Assembly (NCBI RefSeq): GCF_022267555.1
Contig: NZ_CP073586.1
Location: forward strand, 1,851,501 to 1,915,500
Source: Proteiniphilum propionicum
GTDB taxonomy: Bacteria > Bacteroidota > Bacteroidia > Bacteroidales > Dysgonomonadaceae
Length of the DNA: 64,000 nucleotides
Direction of reading: 5' to 3'
The translations under genes and the position numbers were made by a program. The notes beneath the pieces are model-generated. The model did not search any database. It was not told the origin of the DNA and saw nothing but the letters and a program-made list of their open reading frames with translations. The stretch's first letter is position 1. Every line of letters starts with the position of its first letter. Positions 58,279 through 64,000 of the stretch are shown piece by piece.

Positions 58279-58722
58279 ATGAAAGTAGCCATCACATCAT
58301 CCGGCAAAGAGCTGACATCTCTTCCGGACAAGCGGTTCGGACGCTGCAACTGTTTTGTAATTTATGACACCGAGAACGGCTCGGTGGAGGTTGTGGATAA
58401 CCCCAACAGGAATCACAACGAGGGGGCAGGGCCTGCCGCAATGCAGCTGATAGCTTCTAAAGGTGCCGGGAAGATTATAACAGGGCATCTGGGCGATAAG
58501 GCTGCATCGGTTGCGAAACGACTTGGAATAATGATGATTCCGCTCGATGAAAATAATAGGAGTGTGGAAGAGGTGATTCAAATGATCAAACAAAACAAAC
58601 AAAGAGTCCACTTTAAAAAGTCCCTGACTTTAATTTTGTTGTTTTATTTCCGTTTTTTGTTGATAAAACGCTCTGAAAATCCCTTGTTATCAGATAAAAA
58701 AATCGTATTTTGCATCACCTAA
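58279..58722 (+). CDS. NifX/NifB-like cofactor-binding protein with IS-altered C-terminus
   Basis: The first 108 codons encode a dinitrogenase iron-molybdenum-cofactor-like domain: MKVAITSSGKELTSLPDKRFGRC, then GAGPAAMQLIASKGAGKIITGHLG. The IS1182-like insertion at 58604 replaced the end: the frame now runs 39 further residues into the element. Excising the element and one copy of the 15-bp duplication restores a 110-residue protein ending KQNKQNK. The fold core is complete, so the altered protein may still work, but the insertion is polar on the downstream operon. Confidence 0.88.
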   Translation: MKVAITSSGKELTSLPDKRFGRCNCFVIYDTENGSVEVVDNPNRNHNEGAGPAAMQLIASKGAGKIITGHLGDKAASVAKRLGIMMIPLDENNRSVEEVIQMIKQNKQRVHFKKSLTLILLFYFRFLLIKRSENPLLSDKKIVFCIT

Positions 58723-60442
58723 AAGAGAAGAAATCATGTTCAAGAAGACATCTGTAAATCCACAATATGACATGTTTTCCACACCTTCCACCCAAATGGG
58801 TAAGCGTGAGGCAAAAAAATATGATGATCCTGCGGCGTGGCACAACCGGTTTTATGCAAACGTCACCTCCCAAATAGACGAAACCATATTTGCTCCCCTT
58901 TTCAAACAGGGTAACATGGGCGCTCCCAATGCTTCCATACGGGTGATTATCGGAATGTCCATCATCAAGGAGGGTTTTGGCTGTAGCGATGAAGATCTGT
59001 TCGATAAATGCCAGTTCGATCTCCTGGTGCGTAAAGCCCTGGGTCTAGTCTCCCTGAGTGATGTTGCACCCTCTATCGATACTTATTATTTACTGAGAAG
59101 GCGTATTTGTGAATACGAAAACCGGTATGGTGTAAACCTGATGGAAAAGAGCTTCGAGCAGCTCACTGGCGACCAACTCTCCACCTTCAAGATATCCGGC
59201 AAATCTGTCCGTATGGACAGTAAGCTCATTGGCAGCAACATCGCCTGGTACTCCCGTTTCGAGATCATTCACAACACTTTCCGCGGGTTTATCAAGGACC
59301 TGGGCGATAGGGGGATGCTTCTTTTGAACCCCAGGCTCAGGAAACAGGTACTTCTATTTTTTAGAAGAAGATGCTCAGAATATGGTTTACCGCTTAAACA
59401 GTGAAACTCTCGGCGAGAAAATCTCTTCCCTGGGTGGGCTCATTTATCAGGTTCTTAAACGCCTTGCAGAGACCACTACCGGCTACGACCTTCTTCACCG
59501 TGTCTTCCACGAGCAATACGAGGTGGTCAAGGGACAGGCTATCCTTCGTCCCAAAGAGGACATCACGGCCAGGAGCGTTCAAAACCACAATGACCCCGAT
59601 GCCGATTATCGAAAAAAAAGGAGACCAGAAGGTAAAGGGCTACAGTGTGAACATCACCGAGACCTGTGATGACACTGATGAACAGAAGGACAAACCCAAC
59701 CTGATCGTAAACGTTCAGGTGAAACCGGCAAGTGCTGCAGACAATGGCTACCTGAAGGATGCCGTTACCAACATCCAGGAGAAGGTAAGCACCGATATAA
59801 TAGAGAAAGTCTATGCCGATGGTGCTTATCAATCCCCCTGGTAACAGGGAGTTTGCCGATATGAACTCAATTGAACTTATAACAAGCGGATTACAAGGGA
59901 GACAATCTAAATATGACCTGGAGATGAAGGAGGGTGAGCTGGTTGTCACCCATATCGAAACCGGAGAGATTATCCCTGCATACAAAACCGGGGATAAATG
60001 GAGGATTGCCACCACAGGCAAGAGCAAGTACCGGTATTTTACGAACGAACAGATAGCAACTGCAGAACTAAGACACGAACTCGCGGCTATCCCCGGGCAG
60101 GAACAGATGAAAAGAAACAACGTGGAGGCAACCATCTTTCAGTATTGCTTCCATACGAGGAACAACAAAACACGATACAGAGGTTTGCTCAGGCACAAAT
60201 TATTTACTTTCGCCAGATGTTTATGGATAAACCATGTCCGCCTTGGAAATTATCTGATAACAATAAGTCAAAGAGCGCATGAAAATGGTTTAATAACCGA
60301 TTTTCGCTATATAAAGACCTCCATAAGGGAGAAACTTTTTATCGTGTTTGATTTTTTACTTCCTTGCTTCTCAAAAATAGGAAATGAAAAATCAACGAAT
60401 TACTTTTTTAAACTTAAAATTGCCACTATTTAAAGTGGACTC
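58604..60442 (+). mobile_element. IS1182-like insertion sequence, decayed
   Basis: An 1839-bp element with terminal inverted repeats GAGTCCACTTTAAA at both ends and a perfect 15-bp direct repeat, AACAAAACAAACAAA, at 58589-58603 and 60443-60457. The target was the 3' end of the NifX-like gene. Its single transposase gene carries several frameshifts. Confidence 0.92.
58736..60433 (+). pseudogene. IS1182-family transposase, frameshifted
   Basis: The N-terminal 200 residues are the DUF772-like part (PNASIRVIIGMSIIKEGF, then PSIDTYYLLRRRI). The gene then continues in three other pieces: 59382-59669, 59401-59844 and 59813-60433. Breaks lie near 59335-59350, in an A tract near 59612 and in a C tract near 59835. 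Two of the breaks are in homopolymers, so sequencing error is possible for those, but three in one gene suggests decay. DDE residues are spread over the pieces. Confidence 0.88.
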
Positions 60443-60476
60443 AACAAAACAAACAAAACAAGTAAAAAAGGAAATT

Positions 60477-60728
60477 ATGCCAGGATTTAACAGAAAAGGC
60501 CCCGAGGGTGAGGGCGCCATGAGTGGAAGAGGACGGGGACGTTGTAACCCGTCGAACAGAGAGTCCAATATCTTTGATGCTCCTGCAGGAGCAGGCAGGC
60601 GTGCCACTTTCCGACAGGAGGCCGGCAGAGGCATGGACCAGGGTGCCGGTAGAGGCATGGGCCAGGGACAAGGTCAATGCGAGAGGATGAGAAGAAGAGA
60701 CGGATCCGGTAAAAGACGAATGGGATGA
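60477..60728 (+). CDS. DUF5320-like glycine/arginine-rich small protein
   Basis: An 83-residue protein starting MPGFNRKGPEGEGAMSGRGRGRC, the typical DUF5320 opening, followed by a Gly/Arg/Gln-rich tail. A good Shine-Dalgarno (AAAAAGG) precedes the ATG at 60477. Such genes regularly accompany NifX-like and MinD-ferredoxin genes in anaerobes. The function is unknown. It overlaps the next gene by ATGA. Confidence 0.85.
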   Translation: MPGFNRKGPEGEGAMSGRGRGRCNPSNRESNIFDAPAGAGRRATFRQEAGRGMDQGAGRGMGQGQGQCERMRRRDGSGKRRMG

Positions 60729-61063
60729 AGCAGGTTATCGCAATACCCCTGGAAGAGGGAAGACTCTGTCAGCACTTTGGCCATTGTCAGCAGTTTGCCA
60801 TTATCGAGACGGAGGATGGAACCATACAGAACGAGACGTTGGTGACACCTCCCCCGCATGAACCGGGACTGCTGCCCGCATGGCTCTCGGAGAGAGGCGT
60901 CACCGAGGTGATCGCAGCGGGTATCGGACAAAAAGCAATACGTCTGTTTGAGCAACAGCAGATCAGGGTGCACGTGGGTGCCGAGTATAAGAGTCCGCGT
61001 GAGCTGGTTACCGATCACTTTCAGCAGTCGCTGGTCACTGGTATAAATTCCTGTGATCACTGA
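60725..61063 (+). CDS. NifX/NifB-like cofactor-binding protein
   Basis: A 112-residue second member of the dinitrogenase iron-molybdenum cofactor family: IAIPLEEGRLCQHFGHCQQFAI, then GVTEVIAAGIGQKAIRLFEQQQI. Proteins of this type in non-nitrogen-fixing anaerobes bind Mo/Cu or Fe-S clusters (the orange-protein group). It is coupled to the neighbours on both sides by overlap. Confidence 0.9.
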   Translation: MKQVIAIPLEEGRLCQHFGHCQQFAIIETEDGTIQNETLVTPPPHEPGLLPAWLSERGVTEVIAAGIGQKAIRLFEQQQIRVHVGAEYKSPRELVTDHFQQSLVTGINSCDH

Positions 61064-61076
61064 GGCGGCTGAGAGG

Positions 61077-61934
61077 ATGAAGATCGCAATAGCCAGTGGT
61101 AAGGGAGGTACAGGTAAGACATTTGTCTCCACTAACCTCTTTTGGGTAGCCTCACAGAAGGGCATCGATTGTGCGCTGGCCGACTGTGATGCGGAGGAGC
61201 CCAATGTCGCGGAGTTTATTGCCGGTGAGGAGGAACGGGTTGAAGAGGTCTACCAGCAGGTACCGGTAATTGATCCGGAGAGATGTTCCTTCTGCGGGAA
61301 ATGCTACGAATATTGTAGTTACAATGCCATCCTCTACCTGCCGGAGAAGAGAATGATTCAGGTCCTTCCCGATCTGTGCCACGATTGTGGTGCATGCAGC
61401 TATGCTTGTCAGGCGGGAGCGATCACCGAACATCCCAAGCTCCTGGGCAGAGTGACGCGTGCTGTTTACGGTGCCGCTCAGCATCTTGTCGAAGGTCGTG
61501 CCGAAGTGGGGGTTTATACCCCTGTGCCGGTCATCACCCATACCATCCATGAGGCCAGCGACAGGAAGCTGGTGCTCCTCGACTCACCACCCGGCATCTC
61601 ATGTTCCTTTATTGCAACCGTCGACAGGGCAGACTATGTGGTGCTGGTCACTGAGCCCACGCCATTCGGTCTGCACGACCTGATGCTATCGGCTGCCACC
61701 GTACGGCAGCTCGGTAAACCTTTTGGGGTGGTCATCAACAGAGCCGGACTGGGAAACGATGAGATGTACCAATGGCTTAAGGGGGAGGAGATCCCGCTTT
61801 TGCTGGAGATTCCCTTCGACCGGGAGATCGCACGCATCTATGCCGAGGGAGGGTTGCCTGCAGCGGTGGATGACTCCTACCGGGAGATGTTCAGCAGTTT
61901 GCTCATTCAAATCGTTCAACAGAAAATCTTATGA
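61077..61934 (+). CDS. MinD-superfamily ATPase with inserted 2[4Fe-4S] ferredoxin domain (first of pair)
   Basis: A protein of about 285 residues. A deviant Walker A, SGKGGTGKT, opens it. A ferredoxin insert has two CxxCxxCxxxC motifs (CSFCGKCYEYC and CHDCGACSYAC). The ATPase then resumes with LLDSPPGISCSFIATVDRAD. A GTG at 61053 could extend the start by 8 residues, overlapping the upstream gene; the ATG at 61077 gives the normal Mrp-like N-terminus. Such ATPases handle Fe-S or Mo clusters, with the NifX-like partner as probable client. Confidence 0.92.
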   Translation: MKIAIASGKGGTGKTFVSTNLFWVASQKGIDCALADCDAEEPNVAEFIAGEEERVEEVYQQVPVIDPERCSFCGKCYEYCSYNAILYLPEKRMIQVLPDLCHDCGACSYACQAGAITEHPKLLGRVTRAVYGAAQHLVEGRAEVGVYTPVPVITHTIHEASDRKLVLLDSPPGISCSFIATVDRADYVVLVTEPTPFGLHDLMLSAATVRQLGKPFGVVINRAGLGNDEMYQWLKGEEIPLLLEIPFDREIARIYAEGGLPAAVDDSYREMFSSLLIQIVQQKIL

Positions 61935-62797
61935 GACAGATTGTCATTATCAGCGGAAAAGGAGGAACAGGCAAGACAAGCCTGAGTGCGGCACTGGCGA
62001 CCATGGGTGAAAAGCTGATGGTGGCCGACTGTGATGTGGATGCGGCCAACCTTCATCTGCTGCTGCAGCCTGCCGATCATTCCCGCCACCCTTTCTCCAC
62101 CGGTGCCAAGGCGGTGATCGACCAGCAGCTATGTACACAATGCGGTGCCTGCATGGATGCCTGTCGCTTCGATGCGATCAGGTGCCAGGAGGATCGTTAC
62201 ACCATCTCTGAGACATCATGTGACGGATGCCATCTCTGCATGCGCATCTGTCCGGCCGATGCCATCAGTATGATTGAAAGCAATGGCAGCTACTGGACTA
62301 CCGGCACGTTCCGTAACGGCTGGATGGTACATGCCCGGCTGGAGCCTGGTGAGGAGAACTCCGGCAAGCTGGTCAATGTGGTGCGTGAGCAATCCCGTCA
62401 GCTGTCGGAGCAGATGGGTGTGGAGACCATTCTGATTGACGGGCCTCCCGGCACCGGTTGTCCCACGATCTCTGCTATGAGCGGTGCCGATCTGGCATTG
62501 CTGGTCACCGAACCGAGTCGTTCCGGTTTTCATGACCTGAAGAGGGTGAAACAGCTGACCGATGGGTTTGACATTCCGTCGGTCGTGGTGATCAATAAGT
62601 ATGACCTGAATGAGCGGGTGACTGCCGAGATTGAGGCTTGGTGCCGCAGCGAGAAACTCCCTCTCATCGGCAGGATTCCTTTCGAGCCGGCGGTGGTGGA
62701 GGCGATGTTACAATGCCGTACGGTGGTTGAGTGGGCTCCCCGCTCGGCAGCAGCCGGTGAGATCGCAGACATCCACCGGCAGATTTTCCAGTCGTGA
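61931..62797 (+). CDS. MinD-superfamily ATPase with inserted ferredoxin domain (second of pair)
   Basis: A 288-residue paralogue of the preceding protein, overlapping it by ATGA. Walker A SGKGGTGKT is followed by two CxxCxxCxxxC clusters (CTQCGACMDAC and CDGCHLCMRIC) and LIDGPPGTGCPTISAM. Twin genes of this kind are known from ORP-type complexes of anaerobes such as Desulfovibrio and probably form a heterodimer. It ends the operon. Confidence 0.93.
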   Translation: MRQIVIISGKGGTGKTSLSAALATMGEKLMVADCDVDAANLHLLLQPADHSRHPFSTGAKAVIDQQLCTQCGACMDACRFDAIRCQEDRYTISETSCDGCHLCMRICPADAISMIESNGSYWTTGTFRNGWMVHARLEPGEENSGKLVNVVREQSRQLSEQMGVETILIDGPPGTGCPTISAMSGADLALLVTEPSRSGFHDLKRVKQLTDGFDIPSVVVINKYDLNERVTAEIEAWCRSEKLPLIGRIPFEPAVVEAMLQCRTVVEWAPRSAAAGEIADIHRQIFQS

Positions 62798-63119
62798 AAA
62801 TACCAATGAGACCTCTTTTGATCCATCTTCTGTATCCTAATTGATGGGCATGATCCGACACCTCTTCCGGGTTGTCATACGCCAGGCAGAGATGAGGATA
62901 ACGCCCTCTCTCTCCCTTGGGGTCAATGAAGAGCTCCAGCTTCAAATCCTGTTGCTCCATCATGTAGACCTCAGTTTGCCTGTCGGTGGAAAAGATGGAA
63001 TGGAGCACCTCTTCTGAATCGAGGGTGAATTGTTTCAACTGGCGAAAATGCAAAACGGATTCGTAAAAGTTTTGAATCTCTGCTGGCTCAATAATGGATA
63101 ATCCTATATGTTGTAACAT
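62790..63119 (-). pseudogene. VOC/glyoxalase-like protein, probably 3'-truncated
   Basis: The first about 105 residues (MLQHIGLSIIEPAEIQNFYESVL, then LELFIDPKGERGRYPHLCLAY) are a vicinal-oxygen-chelate fold. After about residue 107 the open frame continues to 62664 only by running antisense through the 3' end of the ATPase gene, giving a proline-rich tail without family character. The expected final beta strand with the metal-ligand glutamate is missing. It is probably a truncated gene. Confidence 0.65.
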
Positions 63120-63160
63120 CGTTCTATTTTTTAAGATTCTCTCTTTGTCTGATCGGTAAC

Positions 63161-63465
63161 CTACGGAATATAGGGTGTGTAATGATCGGGAGCGACCAGT
63201 TCCCGGTACTTGTAGACCACCTTCTTGAAATCATCCCAGGTATCCCTTTTCAGTGCAGGATTTCTCAGCAGCGCCGAGGGGTGATAGACCGGCCTATGAA
63301 AGGTCTCCCCACGCGGTCTTCATCTCTTACCGGAGCTTCGCCGATGATGAAGATGGGAGCATGATGATTCCCCTCACCGAAGATGAGATGATTCCGTGAT
63401 TGCCACAAATCGCATTTCCTGCACTGCTCCATCTCCTCCCGCAACTGCTCCATCGTCTGGCCCAT
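63161..63465 (-). pseudogene. Family-4 uracil-DNA glycosylase with internal deletion
   Basis: The N-terminal 40 or so residues (EQCRKCDLW, IIGEAPVRDEDRVGRPFIGR) are a family-4 UDG including the first pair of cluster cysteines. The sequence then jumps directly, in another frame, to the C-terminal end of the same family (VYHPSALLRNPALKRDTWDD), ending at 63161. Roughly the middle 100-130 residues are gone. The start at 63465 has a good Shine-Dalgarno (AGGAGA). Confidence 0.9.
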
Positions 63466-63484
63466 ATTGATTTTCTCCTGTTTA

Positions 63485-64000
63485 TTAATATTCAATTCCT
63501 TCCCGTGCTTCAATGCCCTGACGATAATAATGTTTCACCTCTCTCATCTCGGTCACCAGGTCGGCCACCTCAATCAGCTCCTCCGGTGCATAACGGCCGG
63601 TGACCACTACCTCACATCCGGCTGCTCTCGTCTTCAATATTTCGATTAACTCACCCACGGTGAAGAGATCATAATAGATGGCGATGGTTGCCTCATCCAG
63701 AATCACCATGTCATATTCTCCAGAAGTGAGCACCTCCGACACCACCGCCAGTCCCTCTCTTGCGGCTGACACATCCTCATCGGTCGGTTTTCCCACAATG
63801 AAGCAACCCCTGCCGAACTGCCGGATGGTGATCTGCGGCACGTGCTGCCTAACCGCCGTGATCTCGGAATAGTTTCTTCCTTTCACGAACTGCGCAATGT
63901 AGACGCTCATCCCTGCACCGGCTGCCCGCAGTGCCAGTCCGAAGGCCGCCGTGCTCTTTCCCTTGCCGTTCCCTGTGTAGATCTGCAGATAACCTCTCAT
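63485..64000 (-). CDS. cobO: Corrinoid adenosyltransferase (CobA/CobO/BtuR type)
   Basis: A 171-residue enzyme that transfers the adenosyl group of ATP to reduced corrinoids. It begins MRGYLQIYTGNGKGKSTAAFGLALRAAGAG, with the P-loop GNGKGKST, and has MVILDEATIAIYYDL and VVVTGRYAPEEL. The start codon is the last three bases of the window, so an upstream promoter or gene is not visible. It is complete and normal in length. Confidence 0.94.
   Translation of the reverse strand: MRGYLQIYTGNGKGKSTAAFGLALRAAGAGMSVYIAQFVKGRNYSEITAVRQHVPQITIRQFGRGCFIVGKPTDEDVSAAREGLAVVSEVLTSGEYDMVILDEATIAIYYDLFTVGELIEILKTRAAGCEVVVTGRYAPEELIEVADLVTEMREVKHYYRQGIEAREGIEY

Noticed and set aside
59382-60433. Several small separate genes after the IS1182 transposase start
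   Set aside because: They are frameshifted pieces of one transposase and form a continuous family sequence when joined.

Overview
The window looks like a chromosomal segment of an anaerobic Bacteroidota bacterium, probably Bacteroidales. The evidence is the repeated TAnnTTTG-type -7 promoter boxes (for example 13156-13163, 31869-31876, 58206-58213), a GH125/GH92 mannosidase pair, a GH3/beta-lactamase fusion, a split 5'-nucleotidase and AT-rich intergenic DNA. A family-level guess (near Dysgonomonadaceae or Porphyromonadaceae) is inference only.

Region 1 (1-13040) is one unidirectional CRISPR-Cas operon holding two effector modules. A type I module (C-terminal part of an unidentified gene, cas3, a cas8-like gene, cas7) is followed by cas4. 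Then comes a complete type III-A/Csm module (cas10, csm2, csm3, csm4, csm5) whose Cas10 has no HD nuclease domain. A CARF-HEPN ribonuclease, a 121-residue unidentified protein, cas1 and cas2 follow. Genes overlap or abut almost throughout. No cas6 is identifiable inside the window.

Region 2 (13041-29342) is the leader and a very large array. I located 206 repeat units by position (203 complete, one split, two complete), each 30 nt with roughly 36-nt spacers. The leader carries a promoter wrapped in a 15-bp perfect inverted repeat. Near the leader-distal end an IS66-family element (26587-29186) sits inside a repeat with a perfect 8-bp target duplication.

Region 3 (29343-47800) is mostly ordinary chromosome: a memo remnant, a DUF4375 protein, DUF1015, an Lrp/AsnC regulator, GH125 and GH92 mannosidases, initiator tRNA-Met, polyprenol-phosphate mannosyltransferase, dihydroorotase, a glycosyltransferase, aroB, the GH3/serine-hydrolase fusion, the two halves of a 5'-nucleotidase, rplS and recO.

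Region 4 (47938-57740) has thiN plus a decayed second copy of part of it, a quinol-type nitric oxide reductase with an upstream Rrf2/NsrR-like regulator, and a 2-oxo-acid dehydrogenase operon. In that operon the lipoyl domain sits on E3 and is missing from E2. Two MITE-like 109-111-bp elements flank this region.

Region 5 (57741-64000) has a NifX-like / DUF5320 / NifX-like / twin MinD-ferredoxin ATPase cluster. Its first gene is interrupted by a decayed IS1182-like element with a 15-bp target duplication. A truncated VOC gene, a uracil-DNA-glycosylase pseudogene with an internal deletion and a corrinoid adenosyltransferase gene follow. The density of broken genes there and around the array end suggests local genome erosion.
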